64,000 bases of DNA from Pseudomonadota bacterium (GTDB lineage: Bacteria > Campylobacterota > Campylobacteria > Campylobacterales > Sulfurospirillaceae). Shown here one piece after another: positions 16,281 through 24,960 of this stretch. The translations under genes and the position numbers were made by a program. The stretch spans positions 124,001 to 188,000 of the forward strand of contig JAGDMU010000001.1 in NCBI GenBank assembly GCA_017860615.1. The letters run 5' to 3'. Under the pieces are notes generated by a model. It ran no database searches. It was not told the origin of the DNA and saw nothing but the letters and a program-made list of their open reading frames with translations. Positions within the stretch are counted from its first letter, which is position 1. Each line of letters begins with the position of its first letter.

Positions 16281-17063
16281 TTAACGACGACGCGCTTTTG
16301 TCGGTGTTTTTTTCACAACAGGACGGTAATCGATGATGGTTGCTGTCCCTTTTCCTTGGTAGCGATTCATCTCAAAATGCTCACTTAGTTTGGCAAGCAG
16401 TGATGTGATTTTACTCGAACCATAGGTTCGTGGATCAAAGTCAGGCGATTGGCGTTTGATGTATGCCCCTGCAGCTGAAACACTTGCCCAACCCTCATCA
16501 TCTTGGGTCTTTTCCCAACCTACCAGTAACAATTTTATAAGCTCTTTAAGGCTATCGTCATTGGATGATGCTTTGTTGGAGCTTTTGACCTCAGGTACAT
16601 CGCCTAAGGTTTCGGTGTTGACACTGAGATTTTCGGTAAAGATGAAGTCATCGCAGGCATTACGAAACGAAATAGGTGTTTTGTGCTCGCCAAATCCAAA
16701 GACGTAAATCTCTGATTCTTTCAGACGAGAGGCTAGCTTGGTAAAATCGCTATCACTTGACACAAGTGCAAACGCATCAAATTTTTGGGTATAAAGTAAG
16801 TCCATCGCATCGATAATCATCGAAGCATCAGTCGAGTTTTTTCCCGTAGTATATGCAAACTGCTGAATAGGCTGAACGGCTAGTTCATTGAGGCTGTCTT
16901 TCCAGTTTTTAAGATAGCTGCTCGACCAGTCGCCATACGCACGCTTGACGATGATATGTCCATGCGTTGAGAGTTCTGCAAGGATAAGCTCTATCTTGCT
17001 TTGTTGCGCATTATCGGCATCGATTAAGACAACGATTCGTTTTTCTTCACTGATATTTTTCAT
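16281..17063 (-). CDS. NYN-domain putative ribonuclease with OST-HTH-like C-domain
   Basis: The N-terminal half (residues 8-140) is a NYN/PIN-like nuclease domain with acidic motifs VVLIDADNAQ, NSTDASMIIDAMDLL and LVSSDSDFTKLASRL. The C-terminal half (about 170-245) resembles an OST-HTH/LOTUS RNA-binding domain (GWASVSAAGAYIKRQSP, FDPRTYGSSKITSLLAKL). The arrangement is known in LabA-like bacterial proteins. It probably cuts or binds RNA in the cytoplasm. The target is unknown. The chain ends in a basic tail (KKTPTKARRR). Confidence 0.82.
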   Translation of the reverse strand: MKNISEEKRIVVLIDADNAQQSKIELILAELSTHGHIIVKRAYGDWSSSYLKNWKDSLNELAVQPIQQFAYTTGKNSTDASMIIDAMDLLYTQKFDAFALVSSDSDFTKLASRLKESEIYVFGFGEHKTPISFRNACDDFIFTENLSVNTETLGDVPEVKSSNKASSNDDSLKELIKLLLVGWEKTQDDEGWASVSAAGAYIKRQSPDFDPRTYGSSKITSLLAKLSEHFEMNRYQGKGTATIIDYRPVVKKTPTKARRR

Positions 17064-17096
17064 CGTAATGCCTTTTTTGAAAATCTAATGGAAACA

Positions 17097-18311
17097 TTAT
17101 AGCTTAGTTATGGTTTTCCAAAGATACGGTGAAAAGAGGGCGATGATAATAAGCGCGGCACATCCCTCTAATAGAAGTGTCTCGGACGCTCCCACATAAT
17201 GAGAGATCGTTCCGATGAGAAGTGCGCCAAGCGGTTGCATCCCAAAAAAGGCCATCGCAAAATAGCTGATGACTCTTCCTCTCATATGACTATCCGATGT
17301 TGTTTGCAGTAGTGTATTGATGATGGTGACATGAAGCATCATACCAAAGCCTGCAATGGCGCAAAAGAGATAGGAAAAGAGCAAGCTTTGGGAGAGGGCG
17401 AAAAAGAGTATGCCTAAGCCTAAAAGCGTGGTTGCGATGATGAGCAATTTCCTAAGGTTACTGGTGTGCTTGAGTGAAGCCAGTAAAATAGCACCCAAAA
17501 GTGCTCCAACGCCTACAAAACTATTGAGATAGCCATAAATCGAAGCATCGCCACCTAAAGTCTCTTTGGCGATGATGGGAAACAGGGTCGTATAGGGAAG
17601 TACGAGTAAGCTCATCAACGAGAGCAGTAAAACCAAAGTGCCTAGTGTTGGAGTAGATTTGAGGTAGTGTAAACCATCTTTAAGATCAGCGAGCATCTTT
17701 TGGGTGTGTGCTTGCGGAATATGCGCTGGCAATTTCAGCATTAATAGAGAAATGATAACCGCAATAAAACTGAGAGCATTGAGCATAAAGCAGATACCTG
17801 CTCCAAAGGTTTCGAGTATAAATCCTGCAACAGCAGGACCAATGAGGCGTGCTAGATTGACCATGGTTGAATTGAGCGCTATGGCATTGCCGATATCTTC
17901 TTTTTGTCTGATGAGAATATGCATGAGAGACTGACGCGCTGGGACATCAAATGCGTTGACAATACCCAATAATACGCTTAAAACAATAAGCTCGACCACC
18001 GAATAATCGGTAAAAACCACCACCAATGTCATCGCTATGGCTTGAATCATCGAAGCGATTTGAGTGAAAAGCAGGACTTTGTAACGATTGTATCTATCGG
18101 CGATAGCACCACCTAAAAGTGAGAGTAAAAAAGAGGGAAATTGGCTTGCAAAGACACTAAGCCCTAGCATAAAAGCAGAGTGCGTCTGCATGTAAATAAC
18201 CCAATACACAGCCGTTCGCTGCATCCATGTGCCCATAAGTGACACAGACTGACCTGCAAAAAAGAGTCGGTAATTTCGGCTTTGAAAAGCTCGGAAGGTG
18301 TGAATGTTCAT
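17097..18311 (-). CDS. MFS transporter (EntS/MFS_3-like)
   Basis: This 404-residue integral membrane protein has about ten to twelve hydrophobic helices. It shows the MFS signature region after helix 2 (GGAIADRYNRYKVLLFTQ) and LFPIIAKETLGGDASIYGYLNSF-like motifs. These are characteristic of the MFS_3/enterobactin-exporter-like group. It probably exports a small molecule or drug by proton antiport; the substrate cannot be told. The gene is alone, leftward, with a 288-bp promoter region shared with the lactate genes. Confidence 0.82.
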   Translation of the reverse strand: MNIHTFRAFQSRNYRLFFAGQSVSLMGTWMQRTAVYWVIYMQTHSAFMLGLSVFASQFPSFLLSLLGGAIADRYNRYKVLLFTQIASMIQAIAMTLVVVFTDYSVVELIVLSVLLGIVNAFDVPARQSLMHILIRQKEDIGNAIALNSTMVNLARLIGPAVAGFILETFGAGICFMLNALSFIAVIISLLMLKLPAHIPQAHTQKMLADLKDGLHYLKSTPTLGTLVLLLSLMSLLVLPYTTLFPIIAKETLGGDASIYGYLNSFVGVGALLGAILLASLKHTSNLRKLLIIATTLLGLGILFFALSQSLLFSYLFCAIAGFGMMLHVTIINTLLQTTSDSHMRGRVISYFAMAFFGMQPLGALLIGTISHYVGASETLLLEGCAALIIIALFSPYLWKTITKL

Positions 18312-18530
18312 ACGAATAAGTGCTCTTTGTTTGAATCCGTAAATTATAGCGGAGTTTAGGTTTGAAACTGTTTTACATCTAAAGTATAGTTGTATGACAC
18401 TACACTATTTTGAGTATTTTTCTTTTGATGTATCATAAAGTAAACCCCGTATTCTCTCCTTGTCACAATCTTGAAAATCTCATACATTCATCATTTGCCT
18501 GAGCTACAATATTTGTATATTTATATTAAG

Positions 18531-18536
18531 TATAAT
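18531..18536 (+). promoter_or_regulatory. TATAAT -10 box, lactate operon
   Basis: TATAAT lies 63 bp before the lutC start in an AT-rich stretch (TATATTTATATTAAG just ahead). A clear -35 is missing, which is usual in Campylobacterota. AAAAGGAG precedes the start codon. Confidence 0.45.
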
Positions 18537-18599
18537 AATTTATATTTAATTAAGTTTTCATGTCGAAAATATTAGCTCACATTAAAAGGAGACGCACCT

Positions 18600-19163
18600 A
18601 TGTTTGAAAATTTTAAAGCAAGGGCTGAAACATCGGGTAATACCGAAGTGAAGCGTTTTGCGACCACAGCTCAGGCTCTTGGTTTTATTGAAGAGTTCCT
18701 TGAAAAAGAGGAGGTTAAAGACGAAACTGGCTCTTACGCCGTTTGGGCGAATAGTCCTATTCTGAAGGAATTTGACAATGAAGCGATGGCGCAGAAATTT
18801 CCAGGTCTTAATTTTAAAGTAACTCGTGAATTGGCAAAAGGTGCCAAAGTAGGGATTACCCAGTTAAAATGGGGTTTGGCAGAGACAGGCAGTATGGCGC
18901 AAGACTCAACCGATGTTGAACAACGCCTTGCCTCTGCACTTGCATGGATACATGTGGCAATTCTTCCGACTTCAAAAATCATTGCAGATATTCCTGCATT
19001 GATGACGAAAATGCACCCTAAAGATGACAAATACATTACGCTCATCACGGGGGCGAGTAAAACAGCGGATATTGAGCGTGTGCTTGCTATTGGTGTGCAT
19101 GGGCCTGAGCGCTTGGTGATCGTGTGTGTCGATGATTTAGAGTTAGAAGGAGTAGCATCATGA
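18600..19163 (+). CDS. lutC: lactate utilisation protein LutC (LUD domain)
   Basis: The 187-residue protein is a LUD-domain member with the typical segments AKVGITQLKWGLAETGSM and PTSKIIADIPALM and a C-terminal GVHGPERLVIVCVDD. LutC/YkgG is the third component of the LutABC L-lactate oxidation complex. The following gene starts within its last codons (four-base overlap) and encodes a fused LutB-LutA equivalent, so the two together make the complete system feeding electrons from lactate into the quinone pool. Confidence 0.88.
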   Translation: MFENFKARAETSGNTEVKRFATTAQALGFIEEFLEKEEVKDETGSYAVWANSPILKEFDNEAMAQKFPGLNFKVTRELAKGAKVGITQLKWGLAETGSMAQDSTDVEQRLASALAWIHVAILPTSKIIADIPALMTKMHPKDDKYITLITGASKTADIERVLAIGVHGPERLVIVCVDDLELEGVAS

Positions 19164-21286
19164 AACAAGATATGTCAGCATCTATCCATAAAGCCCTTGA
19201 AAATCAAAACTTAGCGGGCATTTTAGACAGATGGAATTACCCAGCAACGAGAGCAAAAGCGTTTGAAGGTGTCGATTTTGAGGCACTACGTACGAGCATC
19301 GCCGATATTAAAGGTGAAGCGGCTGGTCGTCTTGATGAACTTGCCGAAACATTTAAGAAAAATGCGGAAGCCAATGGTATTAAAGTGTTTCGTGCCAGCA
19401 GTGCTGAAGCAGCAAGGCAATACATTGCGAATCTGTGTAAAGAAAAAGGTGTCAAAAAAATCGTTAAATCAAAATCTATGGCAACCGAAGAGATTCATCT
19501 TAACCATTTCCTTGATGAATTTGGCATCCAATCTGACGAAACGGATTTGGGTGAATGGATCTGCCAGCTCGCACACCAAACGCCTTCGCACATGGTTATG
19601 CCAGCCCTTCACTTAACGAAAGAAGAGATATCAGACCTGTTTGCGGAAGAGACCAAACAACCTTTGGATAACGACATTCAAAAGTTGGTTAAAGTGGCAC
19701 GTGCGGCGATAAGAGAGAAATTTTTTGAAGCCGATATGGGCATTTCAGGAGCAAACATTGCTATAGCGGAGACGGGTTCCATCGTCATCTGTACCAACGA
19801 AGGCAATGCCCGTCTTGTCACAACCCTTCCAAAAGTGCATGTGGCTTTAGTGGGTCTTGAAAAACTCGTTCCTAATTATACGGACGCGGCACCTATTTTG
19901 GCGGCACTTCCAAGAAATGCAACCAGTCAGCTTCTCACCAGTTACGCATCGTTTATCTCCGCTCCAACGCTCAACGATGATGGGACGATGAAAGAGGTGC
20001 ATATTGTTTTAATGGACAACAACCGCCTGAAGATGGCAGAAGATCCAAAATTTAAAGAAGCACTTCAGTGCATTCGCTGTGCCGCCTGTTTGAACGTGTG
20101 CCCTGTGTATCGTCTGGTGACGGGTCATGTCTTTGGTGACATCTACACGGGTGGTATTGGTACGATTTTAACGGCGTGGTTTAATGAACTTAAATCGGCA
20201 GAAGATATTCAAGCGCTGTGCATCGGATGTGATAAATGTAAAGAGATTTGCGCTGCTAAAATCGATATCCCTGGACTCATTTTAGAGATTCGTCGTCGTG
20301 CTGCCAACAAAGAGGGGCTGCCATTTATCTATAAAAGTGCGCTACAGGTCATCAACAACCGAAAGGTTTTCCATACCATGCTACGCACCGCTTCCGTGCT
20401 TCAAAAACCATTTGTCAAAGAGGGCTTTATACGACATTTACCGATGTTCCTCTCAGGTTTGTCCGAGTATCGAAGTTTGCCTTCCGTAGCACCTGTTCCA
20501 TTTCGTGATATTTTTAAAACCATCAAACAACCCAAATGCGCTGAAAAGGCAGCCTTTTATGCAGGGTGCGCGCTTGATTTTGTCTATCCCGATGCTGGTG
20601 TGGCGATTGTTAAGATTTTGAACAAAGCGGGTATTGAAGTGCTTTTCCCAGAAGAGCAATCATGCTGTGGTATTCCTCACTGGGGAAGTGGCTCGTTTGA
20701 TATGGCAGCGGACGCGGCGGAACGCAATATCTTGCCTCTTTTAGAGGGCAATCCTGAGTATGTTGTCGTCAGTTGTGCCAGTTGTACGACCGCTTTGAAA
20801 AAAGAGTGGGCAAAGATACTCAAAGAACAACACAGAGAATCGTTAATCCCTGATGCCAACAGAGTCGCATCTAAAACCTATATGTTTACCGAATTGGTTG
20901 ATAAGCTGATTAAAGAGAAGAGACTCACACCAAAAGAGGGCATAGAACTTCACACGTTAACCTACCATGATTCATGTCATGCAAAACGTCATGTTGGAGT
21001 TTCAAAAGAGCCAAGAGATGCGCTCAGTGCCGCAGGCTATGAGATCAAAGAGATGAATGAGTGTGATACTTGTTGTGGTATGGGTGGTTCTTATACTATT
21101 AAACAACCTGAAATTTCGATGCAAATGCTTAAGCGAAAGCTCGAAAATATTGAAGCAACGGGTGCAGAATTTGTCTCTGCTGAGTGCCCAGGCTGTCTGA
21201 TTCAATTACGAGGAGGCTTGGATAAATCAGGCTCAAAAGTTAAGGCGATTCATCCTGCCGAATTGATGGTCGATAAGTTTAAATAA
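19160..21286 (+). CDS. ldhH: L-lactate dehydrogenase large subunit LdhH (fused LutB-LutA)
   Basis: The 708-residue protein joins three parts. A LUD domain (to about 280, with IAETGSIVICTNEGNARLV) is followed by a two-cluster ferredoxin domain (CIRCAACLNVCPVY and CIGCDKCKEICAAKID) and a LutA-like region with two CCG domains (CCGIPHWGSG and CCGMGGSYTIK). In other bacteria LutB and LutA are separate proteins. The fused LdhH form is known from Desulfovibrio and Sulfurospirillum-type organisms. It should oxidise lactate to pyruvate and pass electrons to quinones. It overlaps lutC by four bases and ends at a strong terminator. Confidence 0.9.
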   Translation: MKQDMSASIHKALENQNLAGILDRWNYPATRAKAFEGVDFEALRTSIADIKGEAAGRLDELAETFKKNAEANGIKVFRASSAEAARQYIANLCKEKGVKKIVKSKSMATEEIHLNHFLDEFGIQSDETDLGEWICQLAHQTPSHMVMPALHLTKEEISDLFAEETKQPLDNDIQKLVKVARAAIREKFFEADMGISGANIAIAETGSIVICTNEGNARLVTTLPKVHVALVGLEKLVPNYTDAAPILAALPRNATSQLLTSYASFISAPTLNDDGTMKEVHIVLMDNNRLKMAEDPKFKEALQCIRCAACLNVCPVYRLVTGHVFGDIYTGGIGTILTAWFNELKSAEDIQALCIGCDKCKEICAAKIDIPGLILEIRRRAANKEGLPFIYKSALQVINNRKVFHTMLRTASVLQKPFVKEGFIRHLPMFLSGLSEYRSLPSVAPVPFRDIFKTIKQPKCAEKAAFYAGCALDFVYPDAGVAIVKILNKAGIEVLFPEEQSCCGIPHWGSGSFDMAADAAERNILPLLEGNPEYVVVSCASCTTALKKEWAKILKEQHRESLIPDANRVASKTYMFTELVDKLIKEKRLTPKEGIELHTLTYHDSCHAKRHVGVSKEPRDALSAAGYEIKEMNECDTCCGMGGSYTIKQPEISMQMLKRKLENIEATGAEFVSAECPGCLIQLRGGLDKSGSKVKAIHPAELMVDKFK

Positions 21287-21294
21287 CGGCTAGT

Positions 21295-21319
21295 AAAGAA
21301 GAGCGTTTAGCTCTTCTTT
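21295..21319. terminator. terminator hairpin between ldhH and FKBP gene
   Basis: AAAGAAGAGC and GCTCTTCTTT form a perfect 10-bp stem around GTTTA. Convergent genes end on both sides, and the arms give T-rich 3' ends in either direction. Confidence 0.8.
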
Positions 21320-21327
21320 GCCTATTG

Positions 21328-21798
21328 TTACCTTGCGTATTGCTCTTTTATCTCTTCTTTGGTCGCTTGACGCACATCGGCTACCACGCCATGAAATACA
21401 ACGTCAATACCTGCAAAAGGGTGGTTGCCATCTAACACAACATGTTCTTTCGTGATCTCTTTTACAAGATAGATAATGCTCTCTTCTTCGCCACTAAGTT
21501 CATCTTCGATGATCTCTTCAAACTGCTCACCTACATGGAGATGCGCATCAAATTCTTCTCTTGGTTGTGTAACCACCAAATTTTCATCATACTCACCAAA
21601 AGACTCTTTATGGCTAAGTGCTACTTCGATTTCATCGCCCACACTTTTGCCCTCTAATGCTTTTTCAACTTTTTCAAAAACATCATTGTATCCTCCATGT
21701 AAGTAAACAAGAGGTTCATCGCCTGTATCAAGAGGTGTACCTTTTTTATCAAGAACACGGTAGCTCAGTGTAACGACACAATTTTTTGTAATTTTCAT
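21328..21798 (-). CDS. FKBP-type peptidyl-prolyl isomerase (SlyD-like)
   Basis: The 156-residue protein has the SlyD arrangement: an FKBP half (VVTLSYRVLDKKGTPLDTG ... PLVYLHGG), an inserted flap domain (GEYDENLVVTQPREEF), and a return to FKBP (GNHPFAGIDVVFHGVV, with the conserved NHPLAG-type motif). It helps proline isomerisation and folding in the cytoplasm. It lacks the His/Cys-rich metal-binding tail of E. coli SlyD. AAAGGA precedes the chosen ATG at 21798. It is last in a three-gene leftward operon with a DUF4442 protein and an aminotransferase. Confidence 0.88.
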   Translation of the reverse strand: MKITKNCVVTLSYRVLDKKGTPLDTGDEPLVYLHGGYNDVFEKVEKALEGKSVGDEIEVALSHKESFGEYDENLVVTQPREEFDAHLHVGEQFEEIIEDELSGEEESIIYLVKEITKEHVVLDGNHPFAGIDVVFHGVVADVRQATKEEIKEQYAR

Positions 21799-21812
21799 TT
21801 TTTTTCCTTTAT

Positions 21813-22226
21813 TTAATTCATTTTTTGCACAAACCACTCAAATCGTCCTGAGCAGGTGAGCACCGCATTAGTGTCTTTTATCTCTACGTCAACATTAATC
21901 GAAGCACGCCCTTTTGTTACTAACTGTTGTTCAAACTTTTCTTTTGCTGCATCATCAATGTATGCCACACCATAGATACAGCCCGTTGCTGGTTTTTTGA
22001 ATTTTATCTCTGATCCCCTTAAAATAGGAACGACATGTTCCACAAGATGTGGAAATAGTCTTTGTAACGCTTCGCCACTGGTAGTTTCTGCAAGTGTAAA
22101 TTGAGCACTTGCATGAACCGTTTGGATGTGATTTTCATTGCTTATATCCATAGGCAATGTTAAATAGCCATCAGCATTACGAGTTAAGCCTACTTTTTTG
22201 ACGAATGGAATTTCTAATACATTCAT
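21813..22226 (-). CDS. DUF4442 hotdog-fold protein (PaaI-thioesterase-like)
   Basis: This 137-residue protein resembles the DUF4442/PaaI hotdog group, with the helix HASAQFTLAETTSGEALQRLFP and the strand sequence GRASINVDVEIKDTNAVLTCSGRFEW. Such proteins often act as acyl-CoA thioesterases, but I cannot identify a substrate or firm catalytic residue here. It overlaps the aminotransferase stop by four bases, so it belongs to the same operon. Confidence 0.65.
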   Translation of the reverse strand: MNVLEIPFVKKVGLTRNADGYLTLPMDISNENHIQTVHASAQFTLAETTSGEALQRLFPHLVEHVVPILRGSEIKFKKPATGCIYGVAYIDDAAKEKFEQQLVTKGRASINVDVEIKDTNAVLTCSGRFEWFVQKMN

Positions 22227-23350
22227 GAGTGTATTTTTTTAGTTTTGAGATAATTCTTTAAACGCTTTACACCTTCTTGCATATGCTCGATATTACGGGT
22301 ATATGCGAAGCGGAGATAGTGGCTTGTTCCGTTGCTTCCAAAGTCAATACCTGGCGTGGTTGCTACATGGATATTCTCTAAAAGCTCTTTGGCAAACACA
22401 AAGCTATCACTGGAGTACTTTGAGATGTTTGCCCAGATGTAAAAGGCGCCCTCTGGCTTCGCATCAATCTCAAAAAGCTCTGAGAGTTCGGCGTATAAAA
22501 AATCACGCCTAGCTTTAAACTCGGCTTTTATGTTTAAAAGATAGGCTTCATCAAACGCTTCAAGTGCTCCGTATTGGCTGAGTGTTGGAGCGGAGATGAA
22601 AAGGTTTTGTGCGACAATCTCAGCATGACGTACTTGCTCTTTGGGGACAATGACCCAGCCTAGGCGCTGACCAGGCATACAGTAGTATTTTGAAAAACCA
22701 TTAATCACCAAAACATTTTTACTAAATTCAAGTGCGCTGTGAGCATTCTCTTCATAGGTCAAACCATGGTAAAGTTCATCAGAGATAAACGCGATGTTAT
22801 GGGCATTACAGTACTCTACTAACGTTTTGAGATTCTCTTTGGTATAGATATTTCCTGTAGGATTGGCAGGTGAAGAGATTTGCAGGGCGTCTAATGGATG
22901 TGACCTCAAATCTTTGACATGCAATTCAAAATTATCCTCTTTACCAATGGGCATAAACTGAGGTTTGATGTCAAGAAGGTGTGCAAAATTTTTATAACAG
23001 GGGTAAGAGGGATCACTCAGTCCTAGTGTCGCTCCACTTTTTAGCGTAAGCGCATATGCGATCAAAAAAGCACCGCTGGTTCCTGGTGTTAAGAAAATTT
23101 GGTCGATCTCTATTTTCACACCGTATGTTGTCTCGTAATGCTTGGCTATTTTCTCACGTAAGGCAGTGAGACCGTGGCTTTGTGTATAGGAGAATCGGTT
23201 TTCATCAATGCTTGTATGTAATGCTTGTTTCACTTTAGGGGAGGGGGGAAGGTCGGGTTGACCGATCTCAAAATGGATACTATCATCAAACTTCTCAGCC
23301 TCTTTGACAATGTCCATAACAATAAAAGAACTCATCTCGTTGCAACGCAT
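22223..23350 (-). CDS. pyridoxal-phosphate aminotransferase (class I/II)
   Basis: The 375-residue enzyme shows the fold type I motifs: the PLP-lysine in NGFSKYYCMPGQRLGW, the Asn/Pro of SSPANPTGNIY, the Asp-Glu-Leu-Tyr of FISDELYHGL and C-terminal Arg in YLRFAYTRN. It is closest to aspartate/aromatic-type aminotransferases. The substrate is uncertain. AAGG lies ahead of the start codon. It is the first gene of a leftward operon with the DUF4442 and FKBP genes. Confidence 0.85.
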   Translation of the reverse strand: MRCNEMSSFIVMDIVKEAEKFDDSIHFEIGQPDLPPSPKVKQALHTSIDENRFSYTQSHGLTALREKIAKHYETTYGVKIEIDQIFLTPGTSGAFLIAYALTLKSGATLGLSDPSYPCYKNFAHLLDIKPQFMPIGKEDNFELHVKDLRSHPLDALQISSPANPTGNIYTKENLKTLVEYCNAHNIAFISDELYHGLTYEENAHSALEFSKNVLVINGFSKYYCMPGQRLGWVIVPKEQVRHAEIVAQNLFISAPTLSQYGALEAFDEAYLLNIKAEFKARRDFLYAELSELFEIDAKPEGAFYIWANISKYSSDSFVFAKELLENIHVATTPGIDFGSNGTSHYLRFAYTRNIEHMQEGVKRLKNYLKTKKIHS

Positions 23351-23428
23351 ACAGTACCTTTGGATTTAAAACCCTAGTTTTTTGCGACATTATAGCCAAT
23401 TTTGAAAGGAGAAAAAGAAAGCGTTGCT

Positions 23429-23448
23429 CCCCATTTAGGGTAATGGGG
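23429..23448 (-). terminator. terminator of cstA-ybdD-yjiA operon
   Basis: CCCCAT and ATGGGG form a 6-bp GC-rich stem with an 8-base loop, immediately after the stop of the GTPase gene on the minus strand. Confidence 0.45.
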
Positions 23449-24495
23449 TTAAGCAGCGATGGTTTGCAGAAACTGGACTTTGAGCTCTTCGTAAGGGAGA
23501 TAACGACCAATGACGACAAGTAAAGATTTGCGTTCACTCTCAAAAGGTGAGCCAAAGTCAAATCCAACCACTTTGTGTACACCTTGAACGATCAAACGAC
23601 GCTCATCACTCTCTACAGCAAGAACGCCTTTGTAGCGAAGCATATCGTTGCCATACGCTTCAACGAGATTTTCCATAAACGCACCGATTTTTTTGATGTC
23701 GAGCTCACCCGCTTCAAAGACGTAAGAGGTGATATCATCGCTCCATGATTGTGTTGGTTTTTGTGCGCTAAAGCTTTTAAACTGAATGTTTTGAACATCT
23801 TTAGCTTGGTAAAACCCTTGGGTTACGCTCAAAGCATCATTCAGATCAAACGCGCCAATGCCTATCCAAACTTCTTTAGGCAGAGCACCCTGAAATGCTT
23901 CAAAAATCTCGGCTTTGGAGTTGATGGCATTGATACGTGAGAGAACAAGCTCTTTTTGTGCTTCATCAACGCTATCTGCTTTTGTAAGAATGATACGATC
24001 TGCAAAACCAATTTGTGAGGCTGCAACTCGGTGTTCATCGAGTTGTTTAATGATGTGGATGCTATCTACGAGAGTAATAACCGCATCTAACATGATACGT
24101 TCGCGAATAATCTCATCGACAAAAAAAGCCTGAACAATCGGTGCAGGATCAGCAAGACCTGTTGTTTCTAACAGCAGACGATCCGCTTTAAAGGCACCTG
24201 AATCCATTTTTGCCAGTAAATCATGCAAGGCATCAGTGAGCTCACCCCTAATGCTACAGCAGACACAGCCATTGCTGAGTTCGACAATTTCAACATCAGC
24301 ATCTTTTTTAAGAAGTGCACCATCTACATTGACAGCACCAAATTCATTTTCAATAATCGCAATGCGTTCACCGTGGTTGTGCTCTAAAAGATAGTTGATA
24401 AGCGTTGTTTTACCTGCTCCCAAAAAACCTGTTAGAATGGTGACTGGAAGTGGCGCAGAGTAACTTAAACTTTCATCAACAACAGCGTCCGCCAT
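23449..24495 (-). CDS. yjiA: COG0523/CobW-family GTPase (YjiA-like)
   Basis: This 348-residue G3E GTPase has a Walker A ([15 protein letters not shown]), the metal-binding CxCC motif ([12 protein letters not shown]), the base-recognition motif ILTKAD and a CobW C-terminal domain. The family handles metals, often zinc or nickel/cobalt. The start at 24495 is chosen because a strong GGAGG lies just ahead; it overlaps the ybdD stop by 20 bases. The order transporter-ybdD-GTPase is the same as btsT-yjiX-yjiA in E. coli, which supports the name, not a specific metal. Confidence 0.85.
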   Translation of the reverse strand: MADAVVDESLSYSAPLPVTILTGFLGAGKTTLINYLLEHNHGERIAIIENEFGAVNVDGALLKKDADVEIVELSNGCVCCSIRGELTDALHDLLAKMDSGAFKADRLLLETTGLADPAPIVQAFFVDEIIRERIMLDAVITLVDSIHIIKQLDEHRVAASQIGFADRIILTKADSVDEAQKELVLSRINAINSKAEIFEAFQGALPKEVWIGIGAFDLNDALSVTQGFYQAKDVQNIQFKSFSAQKPTQSWSDDITSYVFEAGELDIKKIGAFMENLVEAYGNDMLRYKGVLAVESDERRLIVQGVHKVVGFDFGSPFESERKSLLVVIGRYLPYEELKVQFLQTIAA

Positions 24496-24673
24496 TTTGA
24501 CCTCCATAACGTGCTTCAACACGGTTTCTGTAAAACTCTTCATAGCTCATGGGTGTTTGCTCTGGATGGGTTAAGCGCATATGCTGCACATAGGTGTCAT
24601 AATCAGGTACGCCCACCATCAAACGAGCGGCTTGACCCAAATACTTTCCAGCTTTTGCGAGATTTTCAAACAT
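24476..24673 (-). CDS. YbdD/YjiX-family small protein
   Basis: The 65-residue product contains the family pattern [19 protein letters not shown] and [18 protein letters not shown], and ends in two cysteines (GGRCC). YbdD/YjiX proteins (DUF466) occur next to CstA/BtsT pyruvate or peptide transporters and are thought to be needed for their activity. AAAGGA precedes the ATG at 24673. A hairpin separates it from the cstA tail, and the GTPase gene starts inside it. Confidence 0.88.
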   Translation of the reverse strand: MFENLAKAGKYLGQAARLMVGVPDYDTYVQHMRLTHPEQTPMSYEEFYRNRVEARYGGQNGGRCC

Positions 24674-24691
24674 TACTTTTTCCTTTAAGAA

Positions 24692-24715
24692 GCAAGAGGT
24701 GTTTCCACCTCTTGC
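24692..24715 (-). promoter_or_regulatory. hairpin between cstA and ybdD
   Basis: GCAAGAGGTG and CACCTCTTGC-type arms (stem of about ten pairs, loop TTTC) sit in the 52-bp gap between the cstA tail and ybdD, 19 bases before the ybdD start. It could reduce read-through or protect the cstA mRNA end. Confidence 0.5.
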
Positions 24716-24725
24716 TACGCATCTT

Positions 24726-24960
24726 TTAGTGTGCCGTACCGTTAATAATCGCTTCTGCATTTGCAGGAAGCGGAGCATAAGGTACTTCAATTGCTGTTGG
24801 TTGTTCAGACTTGAGTGCTTTGAGGCACGCTTGTACTGTAAACCCGATCATTGCTACCACAACAACCATAAAACCAAGAATTAAAAAACCATCGAGTTGG
24901 TTATTGAAAATAACTTGCTCAACAGATGCTTGAGATTTAAAGACCGCATTTGGTTTAAAG
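24726..24960 (-). pseudogene. C-terminal segment of cstA/btsT in +1 frame
   Basis: Directly after the cstA stop the +1 frame is open for 78 residues without any usable start codon of its own. It encodes a helix ([18 protein letters not shown]) and a tail with [14 protein letters not shown]. From memory this resembles the C-terminal helix and PY-x-P-x-P tail of long CstA/BtsT proteins. Joined at the TTT-TAA-C site, the product would be 685 residues, near the usual length of about 700. It is either a real frameshift, a sequencing error in TTTT, or a +1 recoding site. Confidence 0.75.
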